Positions 7,255 to 15,026 of a stretch of 22,127 nt of DNA are shown here, one piece after another. The first letter of the stretch is position 1, and every line of letters begins with the position of its first letter. The position numbers and the translations under genes were made by a program. The notes beneath the pieces were generated by a model that saw only the letters and a list, made by a program, of their open reading frames with translations, had not been told where the DNA came from and searched no databases. Location: positions 1 to 22,127 of the forward strand of contig CAKMZU010000015.1 in NCBI GenBank assembly GCA_929200485.1, read 5' to 3'. Source of the DNA: an uncultured Gammaproteobacteria bacterium. GTDB lineage: Bacteria > Pseudomonadota > Gammaproteobacteria > Pseudomonadales > DT-91.

Positions 7255-7608
7255 TTAATGGCAATGAGTATTCAATTTTTCGACCCAAAGATCAGCGTGA
7301 TCAACACCCACAATGACCTTGGTAAATGGGCAATCAGGATTTGGTTGTATTGAAATCAATAGCTGCTGCGGGTCATTATTCCACGCCCAAAACTCATCCC
7401 CTTCACCGCCTTTAAATTCACCCAAGGATTTATGACCAAAGCGCGACCCACGAATTTTTATGCCTTTTGATGGGCTAGATTGATAACATGACTCAACCTT
7501 GGTTATCGATGAGATGGGCACAGCAATCTTCTTTCGCATGGCATATAGTCGATCAAAACCCGTCAATGCGATTGTCAATTGTTCATCTTTGATATCAACT
7601 TTTATCAT
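7255..7608 (-). CDS. Small PH-domain-like protein
   Basis: The 117-residue protein appears to be mostly beta-strand, with the layout of small bacterial PH-like proteins: opening strands VDIKDEQLTIALTGFDRLYAMRKK split by a turn, VPISSITKVESCY, a glycine-rich middle (GIKIRGSRFGHKSLGEF, GGEGDEFWAW) and a final strand-helix ending VDHADLWVEKLN. No signal peptide, membrane segment or catalytic motif is seen. The ribosome binding site is AAGG before ATG 7608, 10 bp after the second epimerase gene, so it belongs to the operon. It could be an adaptor for the modifying enzymes or an immunity factor; nothing in the sequence decides this. Confidence 0.55.
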   Translation of the reverse strand: MIKVDIKDEQLTIALTGFDRLYAMRKKIAVPISSITKVESCYQSSPSKGIKIRGSRFGHKSLGEFKGGEGDEFWAWNNDPQQLLISIQPNPDCPFTKVIVGVDHADLWVEKLNTHCH

Positions 7609-7618
7609 CCGTTAACCT

Positions 7619-9058
7619 TTATTGTTCAGCCAAGAGTCCTTTTTTAAATAGACCGTCTAAAATCCATACGGTTTTTAATACGGGTATGCCCTGATTTACT
7701 GTCATCTTAATCAGGTCTTTTAATGACACATCTTTATTAACGATAAGTTCTGCCAAAGCCTGTGCAGGCTTGCCATGATGCACATGATAAATGCGGGTTG
7801 GATTATTGCTTGACGCAAGGGAAAAACCGGATGCGGTTAACTGATAAACCAAATCCGCTCGAAACTTGATTTGAGTTTGAGCCGATAAAGATTGACTCAT
7901 TCTTTTTTGAGTTATCTTGTCTATTTTTTGTTTGAAATCTTCAATGCCTTCAAAGGTGACTGAATCGAATATTTTAAACCCATCGGGGTATTCGGCAGAA
8001 GCAACTCTTGGCGCAATTAGCTGGATCTGTTTGGTAACCAGATTAATTAAAAAACCAGAAACACAGGCAATGGTGGTATGTTCTTCTGACAATAACTTTT
8101 GTGCTTTTTCTGGTAGTTTTCTGGCATACCCTGCTTTAGCTTTAGAAACCACTTTTTGAGCTTGCTTATGCTGCATCACCAACTCAACATTGAGTAATTC
8201 CAACGGTGTAAATTCCGCGTGCACAGCCGCTAACTCCTTGGCTGTTAAAATAGAAAATCGATGAATAGTCGGCAGCTCGGCACCCAGGTTTAATAAACGT
8301 CTGGTCCACTGAACCGATCGCATAGGCTTAGCCAAGGTACTTTGAGGCACAATATTGGTGACACCAATAAAATCTTGAATAAAATGCGTATAATCCGGGT
8401 TGTCCGTTGGGTCCGTTGCCCAGTAACAAAAGCCGCTTTGTAATGAGTGAATACCAAACGTCTGCTTTAAATAATCCAGTATATCTTGCCAAAGCCGCAG
8501 GTTTTCGACGGTATAAGCAAAATAACCTGTAAATGAATCTGCTGATAAGCCACAAAACCAACAATTAACTGAGCAACCCTTGCTTAACTCAAAAGCAAAA
8601 CTTGGGTGAGTAATGGCTGTGGCACTGGATTGAAGTATGTCATCACACAGGGTCATTTGACGCATCCGCCAGGCATGAAACTCAGGATGACTCTCCCTGC
8701 ATTGATTCTCATCACGACAGGCTTGACGCCAGGAAAACAAAAAGGCTCGATAATCTAGCCACAATACATAGTCAGGGTGCTGATCAAGTCCGTCAGCTAA
8801 CCCTTCAATCAGGTCAGATTCGCCAAACCGTAGCTTAAGCCAAGGGATTACAGATCTAAAATCAACAGCAAGACCATATTGACGTAAAACCGCCGGAAAG
8901 TTGCCCTGCTCCAGTCTGATTTGCTGTCGGAAGACCTGATTACCACAATATAATTCAACGGCTCTTTTGTATTCAGCCAGTGTGTTCTTTTGGGCGTGCG
9001 TTAAACGATTAAGATAATCTCCATAAAGAGTAGATAATTTTGTTTTTTTCGTTTTCAT
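7619..9058 (-). CDS. PoyD-like radical SAM peptide epimerase, second copy
   Basis: PoyD-type enzymes use a 5'-deoxyadenosyl radical to abstract an alpha-hydrogen from peptide residues and return it from the other face, turning L- into D-residues. This 479-residue protein has the radical SAM cluster motif C162-x3-C166-x2-C169 (GCSVNCWFCG) preceded by ITHPSFAFELS, then FCYWATDPTDNPDY, FSILTAKELAAVH, ELVMQHKQ and TTIACVSGFLIN. All these are shared with the copy at 18380-19873. Cys332 in IACVSGF is conserved in both and is a candidate hydrogen donor (inference). The N- and C-terminal parts, probably leader-binding and other regions, differ clearly. It is 2 bp downstream of the methyltransferase stop, so they are translated together. 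The two copies may act on different positions or substrates. Confidence 0.85.
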   Translation of the reverse strand: MKTKKTKLSTLYGDYLNRLTHAQKNTLAEYKRAVELYCGNQVFRQQIRLEQGNFPAVLRQYGLAVDFRSVIPWLKLRFGESDLIEGLADGLDQHPDYVLWLDYRAFLFSWRQACRDENQCRESHPEFHAWRMRQMTLCDDILQSSATAITHPSFAFELSKGCSVNCWFCGLSADSFTGYFAYTVENLRLWQDILDYLKQTFGIHSLQSGFCYWATDPTDNPDYTHFIQDFIGVTNIVPQSTLAKPMRSVQWTRRLLNLGAELPTIHRFSILTAKELAAVHAEFTPLELLNVELVMQHKQAQKVVSKAKAGYARKLPEKAQKLLSEEHTTIACVSGFLINLVTKQIQLIAPRVASAEYPDGFKIFDSVTFEGIEDFKQKIDKITQKRMSQSLSAQTQIKFRADLVYQLTASGFSLASSNNPTRIYHVHHGKPAQALAELIVNKDVSLKDLIKMTVNQGIPVLKTVWILDGLFKKGLLAEQ

Positions 9059-9060
9059 GT

Positions 9061-10509
9061 TTAAACAGCTAGATCATACAAAGCAAGCGTTGGTTCTGAA
9101 TTAACCTTCTGGAGATTAATTAACTGCATTACTTGAAGGTTCGCCAGCTTCAGCGCCTCTAAAAAGGTTTGCTGACTCACCAGAAATTGACTGGATAAAT
9201 CATGAGAGAGGTTCAAGGTGGTTAAAAGCGATTGCGCTTTAGCTGATATGTCAGACGGCTTAAAGCCCCCACCCAAACCATTGTGCGCCTCAATAACCAA
9301 ATAACCAAAGGGGGCAATAAAGGGCCGCCAACTGACCAAATGCTCGAATAAACTGTGCCTTAACGTGGCTACTGATTGCAGGTGACCATACCTGTCCAGG
9401 CTGACAGAAAAACTATTATTCACATTATTCAAATCAGCGACTGAAATCCCTTCGCAGGTATTATCTCTATCATGGATGACTGACTTTGACATATGTAAGG
9501 CTGATTTTGGGCTAAAACCCAAACCCTGAAGATGCTTCCATAACAGCTTTGGATGATCGATAGAACCCTGCACAACATGCGTTGGCGTATCTATTGCCTC
9601 TAACGTGTTGCTTGCCACCGACAATGCGGATTCACTGATATCAACGGCGATTAATGTTAGGGGGTATACTGCTAAATAGCTGCCTCTAGAGGTATGATCC
9701 CGAATAAATTCATAGGTTTTTTTTAACATTGAACCGTTGCCACAACCGATATCAACAAGCACGGATGGCTGTCGCCAAACGAATGGATAATCAAATCGTT
9801 CTTTAATTTGTTTAAAAAAAGCCTGTGCTATTACACCATCAAAAACATCTGCACTGGTATTAATGTCTTGTAGTCGATCAAGGTGATCGTCACCAAACAG
9901 GTGATCCTCGGGCTTTATATGATTGCTTAATCTGTCATAAATACATTGATAACTCTTGAAATAAGTCGCTGTATGAGAAAATAACGGCGCAAACAAATTA
10001 TCGCACTCTTCTGAGGCTTCTACCTGTTGCCCATCATCGATTTTAGAACCCTCATATTTTTCATAAATCTTGGAAAAAAGCCAACTGGGCAGTCCCTGTA
10101 CGCTATCCAGATTAACACTTTGAGAGGATGTATAGTCGCCATCACCGCAAAGCGCTGCCTCTATACCTGAAAGCATGCCTGTGTATTGAGAACGTTGTAA
10201 TAATTTCTTTAATCCAAGCGGACTTAGCGTCAAGCGTTGCCAATGACTCTCAGGGGTGAAAAATCCATTAATCCAGAGACATTTGATAAGCAGCGTGAGA
10301 AATTCAACATTCACCTTTGTATCATTCGCTAATCGATCAAAACCCAAGCTTTTTGACGATAACAATGTCTGGGTTATCCCAGCCCTATCCAGTGCATCAA
10401 GTACCGCACCTAACTCCAGGCGGTGCTTTAATGATAAATATTTATCTATCGTTTGTTGGTTTTGCAAAGATAGGTCAGCAGATGCTGATTTTCTAGTATT
10501 TAGCGTCAT
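9061..10509 (-). CDS. Class I SAM methyltransferase, AprA-like
   Basis: The 482-residue protein has a class I SAM-binding motif VDIGCGNGS (252-260), an acidic ribose-binding end LIAVDIS (286-292) and a distinctive segment LHMSKSVIHDRD (about 338-349) followed later by YLVIEAHN. This combination, and a large helical N-terminal region of about 240 residues, resembles the metal-dependent methyltransferases of polyketide initiation modules such as AprA of apratoxin, which act on carrier-bound acyl groups. This match is by pattern and moderate. The gene overlaps the end of the C-PCP-TE gene by 17 bp and is followed at 2 bp by the second epimerase gene. Its likely substrate is therefore an acyl group on the neighbouring carrier domain or the RiPP itself. 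Confidence 0.65.
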   Translation of the reverse strand: MTLNTRKSASADLSLQNQQTIDKYLSLKHRLELGAVLDALDRAGITQTLLSSKSLGFDRLANDTKVNVEFLTLLIKCLWINGFFTPESHWQRLTLSPLGLKKLLQRSQYTGMLSGIEAALCGDGDYTSSQSVNLDSVQGLPSWLFSKIYEKYEGSKIDDGQQVEASEECDNLFAPLFSHTATYFKSYQCIYDRLSNHIKPEDHLFGDDHLDRLQDINTSADVFDGVIAQAFFKQIKERFDYPFVWRQPSVLVDIGCGNGSMLKKTYEFIRDHTSRGSYLAVYPLTLIAVDISESALSVASNTLEAIDTPTHVVQGSIDHPKLLWKHLQGLGFSPKSALHMSKSVIHDRDNTCEGISVADLNNVNNSFSVSLDRYGHLQSVATLRHSLFEHLVSWRPFIAPFGYLVIEAHNGLGGGFKPSDISAKAQSLLTTLNLSHDLSSQFLVSQQTFLEALKLANLQVMQLINLQKVNSEPTLALYDLAV

Positions 10510-12811
10510 GATTCATATAAGCCTGTAAAATGTTAAAACCTGCTAAAAATGAGAGCATCGACAGTATTTGACCATGATGACAAGCTAAACGAACGCGTTG
10601 TATATTCTGCTTTTCAACATATTCATCGACGTTGTTCAAAGGCAAGTCAACGATATGCTGGTTATATTTAATCAAATACGGATCATGGAGGCTTTGGTCA
10701 ATCTGCTGCGCTTTAAATAACGTGACTTTTGTTCTTGTAAGCTTTCGCGAGGGGGATTCGGTTTCGAGTTGTATTTCCCCATCAAGATTATGTATTAATG
10801 CCTTATAAAATTCGGGATCAATATTTAACGTATCAAGAGAGTGTTGATACAATTTTTTGTACTGTTCCTCATCTATTTTTTTTCGCATCTCCTGCAAAGA
10901 ACAATCCATTACATAGGTATCAAAGAGCGCAACCTTAATCTTTTGCAGGCCTAAAACTTCCAGTTGCGCAGCCATTTCAAGCGCAATCAACCCTCCTAAC
11001 GACCAACCACAAAGTGTGATTTCGTTATTTAATGGATAGCCGCTACTGACTATTTGATTCAAATAATTATTGGAAAGGTTTGATAGCCCATTAATTTTAT
11101 TTCGATTAAAAAGATTATGGTTTTCAATCCCAATGATTTGGTAGTCTCTGGATAATGCATTCGCTATGGGCTGGTAAATAGACACTCCCCCCTTACCTGG
11201 GTGGACAAAATACCACTGCGGCAAATGATTATTCTTTGATTGTACTTTTGACAGCGGTTTAATATCGGTAGACGAAGAAAATTGGCTTAGAAATAAAGCA
11301 AATTGTCTGATCGTTTGATGCTGATACAAATCTGCTACGGTAAAGGAGTGATTAAAGCTATCATTAATTGTTGCAATCAGACTGATGGCTTTTATCGAAT
11401 CAATACCTGCCATAGTTAAGTCATCATTGACACTTAATTCTGGATTAGCTGCTATTTGCTGCCAAAGCACACCTAGTTTTTTCTCGAAGACAAATAATTC
11501 ATGTGATGCTTCTGGCTTATTGATCAAGACACATGGTTTTGTATTCACTTGATATTTGAGGCTTGCATCCAACCAAAGTGGCATTGATGATTTATCGCAG
11601 TGAATCATCTGATGGATCCAACGCTCAAGGCTATGACAAAAGATCTCCAGTTGTTGAGCCTGCATAAAATCTGGTTTCGCTTCTATGCGTAATCGAGTCT
11701 CGCTTGAGGTTATTTCCAGCAGGGCAAAAAAATCATAATGGTGGCTGACAGAAAATCGGTGATCTAAAGGCATAGCCCTGATCTGACCGAATTGGAATTC
11801 TGAGCTTTTGATGAGGGTATTCGCCATGCCAAACTGTACACAGTGGCTCCATGGGTTGAATTGATCAATCTGCTGTGAAGCAAATCTAAGATACGACTTC
11901 GCTCCTTTTCGCTGTTGATTCAGAGACTTGATCAATTCAGAAAAATTGTCCTTGTTCGGTAAATGAACAAACAAAGGCACCACATTAATAAAACAACCGA
12001 TCGTGTGTAAAAACTGCTGTGGTCGAATATCCACAGGGGTTTGTATAATACAGCTTTGCGTTTGCGTGTATTGCGCGAGCAACACACCGATTGCCGCACT
12101 AAAAAAACCAAACCCAGTCGTATGATACGTTTTATAAATTGGCGTCAGGACACGAGTATCAAACACACAGTCTTTAGCGCGATGACTTTCATCTTGAGCA
12201 GTACTGATCTGGTAGGTGCCTGCGTCTTGATTTTTTAATTGGCTGAACGCATCACACCAATACTGCCGTGATGAGGATTCCTGTTGTTTTCGTAAATGTT
12301 CGCAGAGCGCTATCGCATCGAAATAGGCCTGTTGGTGGGCTGCGACCTCCGGTGCAACTTGCTCTGCATAAAGCATTGCCAATTCATCAATCAAAATACT
12401 GGCACTTCTGGCATCACAACAAATATGATGGGCTGAAAAAACAAAATGCCATTCACCTTGCCCCTTAAAGAGGTAGAAACGGATGAAGGGCTGGTTTTCG
12501 CAATCAAAGGGTTGATGTCTGATGGATTCAATTTCGCTCGAGGCTTGACCACAATCGCCAGTATTTATAAAGAAATAATCGGATATTGAAAATGCTCTAT
12601 AAACAAATTGCTCGGTCGTTGGATCAACAACCGAGAGGCTTAATGGATAGCGATTGACAAATGCATAAATGGCCTGTTTTAAAGATCCTATATTGGGTTT
12701 AGAAGATAAACGATAGGCCAAAAGATGGCTGTGCTCAGCACTGTAAGGCCGACTTTTCCAAGCCAGATAAAATACTTTCTGAATGGGTTCAATCGTAAAA
12801 GGTTTAAACAT
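10493..12811 (-). CDS. Stand-alone NRPS protein: condensation, carrier and thioesterase domains
   Basis: The 772-residue protein has three NRPS-type parts and no adenylation domain. A condensation domain covers about residues 1-420, with HHICCDARS (128-136) for HHxxxDG (both His and Asp present, final Gly replaced by Ala) and IGCFINVVPL. A carrier domain (about 440-510) has the phosphopantetheine Ser at S472 in MAGIDSIKAIS. A type I thioesterase (about 530-760) has S604 in CGWSLGGLIA, a likely D631 in ALFDTYV and H745/H746 in ACHHGQIL. This could join a carrier-bound acyl or aminoacyl group to another molecule and release or cyclise it. Who loads the carrier is not visible: no adenylation domain or phosphopantetheinyl transferase is in the window. 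It starts the second half of the RiPP cluster after a terminator-like hairpin. Confidence 0.85.
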   Translation of the reverse strand: MFKPFTIEPIQKVFYLAWKSRPYSAEHSHLLAYRLSSKPNIGSLKQAIYAFVNRYPLSLSVVDPTTEQFVYRAFSISDYFFINTGDCGQASSEIESIRHQPFDCENQPFIRFYLFKGQGEWHFVFSAHHICCDARSASILIDELAMLYAEQVAPEVAAHQQAYFDAIALCEHLRKQQESSSRQYWCDAFSQLKNQDAGTYQISTAQDESHRAKDCVFDTRVLTPIYKTYHTTGFGFFSAAIGVLLAQYTQTQSCIIQTPVDIRPQQFLHTIGCFINVVPLFVHLPNKDNFSELIKSLNQQRKGAKSYLRFASQQIDQFNPWSHCVQFGMANTLIKSSEFQFGQIRAMPLDHRFSVSHHYDFFALLEITSSETRLRIEAKPDFMQAQQLEIFCHSLERWIHQMIHCDKSSMPLWLDASLKYQVNTKPCVLINKPEASHELFVFEKKLGVLWQQIAANPELSVNDDLTMAGIDSIKAISLIATINDSFNHSFTVADLYQHQTIRQFALFLSQFSSSTDIKPLSKVQSKNNHLPQWYFVHPGKGGVSIYQPIANALSRDYQIIGIENHNLFNRNKINGLSNLSNNYLNQIVSSGYPLNNEITLCGWSLGGLIALEMAAQLEVLGLQKIKVALFDTYVMDCSLQEMRKKIDEEQYKKLYQHSLDTLNIDPEFYKALIHNLDGEIQLETESPSRKLTRTKVTLFKAQQIDQSLHDPYLIKYNQHIVDLPLNNVDEYVEKQNIQRVRLACHHGQILSMLSFLAGFNILQAYMNHDAKY

Positions 12812-12844
12812 GTATGTAACAAACCAACGGGTGTTCGTCTTTAG

Positions 12845-12850
12845 ATTATA
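12845..12850 (-). promoter_or_regulatory. Perfect -10 box before the C-PCP-TE gene
   Basis: TATAAT on the minus strand (attata at 12845-12850) lies 34 bp upstream of the start codon of the C-PCP-TE gene and just past a hairpin with a T-tract. No good -35 hexamer is found at 16-18 bp. It may serve as a promoter for the second half of the cluster. The combination of terminator and -10 would separate export genes from tailoring genes. Confidence 0.3.
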
Positions 12851-12870
12851 AAAAACGAATTCAGTTCGTT
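12850..12870 (-). terminator. Short intrinsic terminator after the second ABC transporter gene
   Basis: On the minus strand AACGAA (12870-12865) and TTCGTT (12859-12854) form a 6-bp stem with loop CTGAA, followed by a T-run and TATAAT. It starts 8 bp after the stop codon of the ABC transporter gene at 12879. The stem is short and AT-rich, so partial termination (attenuation) is more likely than a full stop. Confidence 0.45.
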
Positions 12871-12878
12871 AGTTACGA

Positions 12879-15026
12879 CTAATGTTGAATAAATTGATGG
12901 TAAAAAAATCCATTTTTTTGTCGAAGTTGTTGATATGTCCCGGACTCAACAAACCGACCGTTTTCTAAACAATAAATACAATCAACGGATTCTAAATACG
13001 CTCCATCCGATGACGTAAAAATTCCTGTTGATGGAATATCCATTAATTTTTGCATCACTTTATTAGCCGTCACTGGATCTAAGCCGCTGGTTATTTCATC
13101 GGCGAATATGATGCGTGGTTGCCTAATAATCGCGCGTGCAATGAGTAATCGCTTTCTCTCGCCATCAGAAAAAATAGCCACATTATCGGAGACGATACTA
13201 TTGAGCTTCATCGGTAAGGCTTTGATGGTAGTGTCACATTCAGCAACAGCTAACGCAGCCCAAATTTCCTCATCTGCGTATCCGCAGCCCAAAGTGATAT
13301 TATCTCTGAGGCTGCCATTAAAGAGTTTTTCATCACTGGATAAAAAACCCACTTGGGATTGAAAATGCACTATATCCATTTTGGATAAACTCCATCCATC
13401 AATGGTAATACTGCCTGACACATCCGGCAACAAACTGAGCAATAACTTAATGATGGTGGTTTTTCCCGCGCCCGAATGCCCAACAATGGCAATTTTTTGC
13501 CCTTGTGCCATCGAAAAATTAACATCGCTAATGACCCGACCCTGTCCATCAGGATACCTATAATACAGATGCTCAATAGCGATATCGCCATAAATAGGCA
13601 TCATAAGCCCTGACGAAGGCACCTTAATCGGATAATCTAACATCGTCTGTATTTTTCGGTACCGGATCAACAACACAAAACATTGCCCAAGTGACTGCAG
13701 AAGGCTTAAAACATGGGCATGAAACATAGCGGATAAACTTAAAAAGCTCACGGTTAAACCTAAATTAATTTGATCACCTGGCCCTAAATAAATAAGTAAA
13801 AAAGTCACGATCAGTGAAAAACCATGTAAAAAATAGCTCAGCAACGTTCGATACACATCATAGCGATAACTTTGATAATCTGAGGCAATGGTTTGTTCTA
13901 CACCCTGCTGACAGAGATCAGAAAGTGGTGTTGTTTTATTTAAAATAAGTGCATTTTCGAAGTGATTAACGGCATCAAAACACTGATTCAGGCTGTTAGA
14001 TTGCTGATAAACACTTAGCATTAAAGGTTTTGCTTTTCGCCACAGGATAGCGAACATAACCAAAGCCACAAAAACCGCTAATAGCAATTGCGCGAAAGCA
14101 AGCTTCCAGAATAGAATAAAAAGCAAACCGAGACTCAGAAAAAAAAAGAGTAAACCGCTACCAAATGCCATCAATAATTGAATCGATTGACTCACTAATT
14201 GCGCTAATAAATTTACCCCTTGCTGAATTTCCCCAGCCCCTTTAGGATCATTTTTATCCATCGCAAACAATAAAAAGCGACTAAACACCCCACTCACAAT
14301 GGCAAGTCGCTTAACCGCCTGCATTCTTATCATTAAGACACTACGTAACAGGTGTGCACTAAAAGCACTAAAAGCACAAACCAGTAATAAAAACGTAAAA
14401 CCTAAAATACTCCGGCTATCAGCAACACCAATGACGTGATTAATCAGGTAACCCATAATCAACGCTGGCAACATCATCATAACGCCCACAACCAAAGTCA
14501 GAAGACCATAGAGCAGCAGTGGTATCGCATTCCCCCCAAAGGTTGCCCACACCAGTAACTCACTCAATTGCAGTGAGCTTTGTTGGTAGGATGGGAGTAT
14601 TTCAAAGCAGTTCGATGAATTCATTGCATTTTGAACGTCATTCAACTCACAACCATCAGATTTAGGTGCAATGAACTCCCCTTTATTTGCCGAATATATC
14701 AAAGGCTTCCCTCGGTCTGATGGGATAAACAAATAGAACTCTTTTGATAATTGTGTGATAAATAAAAATGGCGTAGCCAAATCACAGGTATTCACCGACT
14801 CGATTTTCCTTTGAACAAGCCGTAAAGGGTATTGATGTGCAATAGCCATGAGCTTTTCATTTAATGGAAGATTGTTTGCTCCGTCATTAATCGTTTGCGA
14901 AGGAAGAGGCAACCCGTAAAACCTGCAGGCTAAATCTAAACACCGTAATTCGGGTTTACTTGCTTTCGTTCTGTATTTCCATTGCCAAAAGCTAAAAAGC
15001 TGATTAGCTGTGCGCATCGTTTTCAT
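12879..15026 (-). CDS. NHLM-type ABC transporter, second subunit
   Basis: This is a 715-residue half-transporter resembling the second ABC protein of NHLM bacteriocin export systems. It has a soluble N-terminal region of about 150 residues without a C39 active site, about six membrane segments in residues 155-450, and an ATP-binding domain from about 480. Walker A is GHSGAGKT (516-523) and Walker B is IIFADE (639-644). Two motifs are altered: the signature is FSDGE (619-623) instead of LSGGQ, and the H-loop reads IFTSSDG without the His. It probably pairs with the C39-ABC protein, whose start lies just upstream; the reading frames overlap by four bases (ATGA). Exports the mature peptide. The altered motifs suggest an asymmetric pair with one weak ATP site. 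Confidence 0.85.
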   Translation of the reverse strand: MKTMRTANQLFSFWQWKYRTKASKPELRCLDLACRFYGLPLPSQTINDGANNLPLNEKLMAIAHQYPLRLVQRKIESVNTCDLATPFLFITQLSKEFYLFIPSDRGKPLIYSANKGEFIAPKSDGCELNDVQNAMNSSNCFEILPSYQQSSLQLSELLVWATFGGNAIPLLLYGLLTLVVGVMMMLPALIMGYLINHVIGVADSRSILGFTFLLLVCAFSAFSAHLLRSVLMIRMQAVKRLAIVSGVFSRFLLFAMDKNDPKGAGEIQQGVNLLAQLVSQSIQLLMAFGSGLLFFFLSLGLLFILFWKLAFAQLLLAVFVALVMFAILWRKAKPLMLSVYQQSNSLNQCFDAVNHFENALILNKTTPLSDLCQQGVEQTIASDYQSYRYDVYRTLLSYFLHGFSLIVTFLLIYLGPGDQINLGLTVSFLSLSAMFHAHVLSLLQSLGQCFVLLIRYRKIQTMLDYPIKVPSSGLMMPIYGDIAIEHLYYRYPDGQGRVISDVNFSMAQGQKIAIVGHSGAGKTTIIKLLLSLLPDVSGSITIDGWSLSKMDIVHFQSQVGFLSSDEKLFNGSLRDNITLGCGYADEEIWAALAVAECDTTIKALPMKLNSIVSDNVAIFSDGERKRLLIARAIIRQPRIIFADEITSGLDPVTANKVMQKLMDIPSTGIFTSSDGAYLESVDCIYCLENGRFVESGTYQQLRQKNGFFYHQFIQH

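Noticed and set aside
12812..12878. Possible extra precursor gene between the ABC transporter and C-PCP-TE genes
   Set aside because: Only 67 bp, occupied by a hairpin and a -10 box, with no coding frame.
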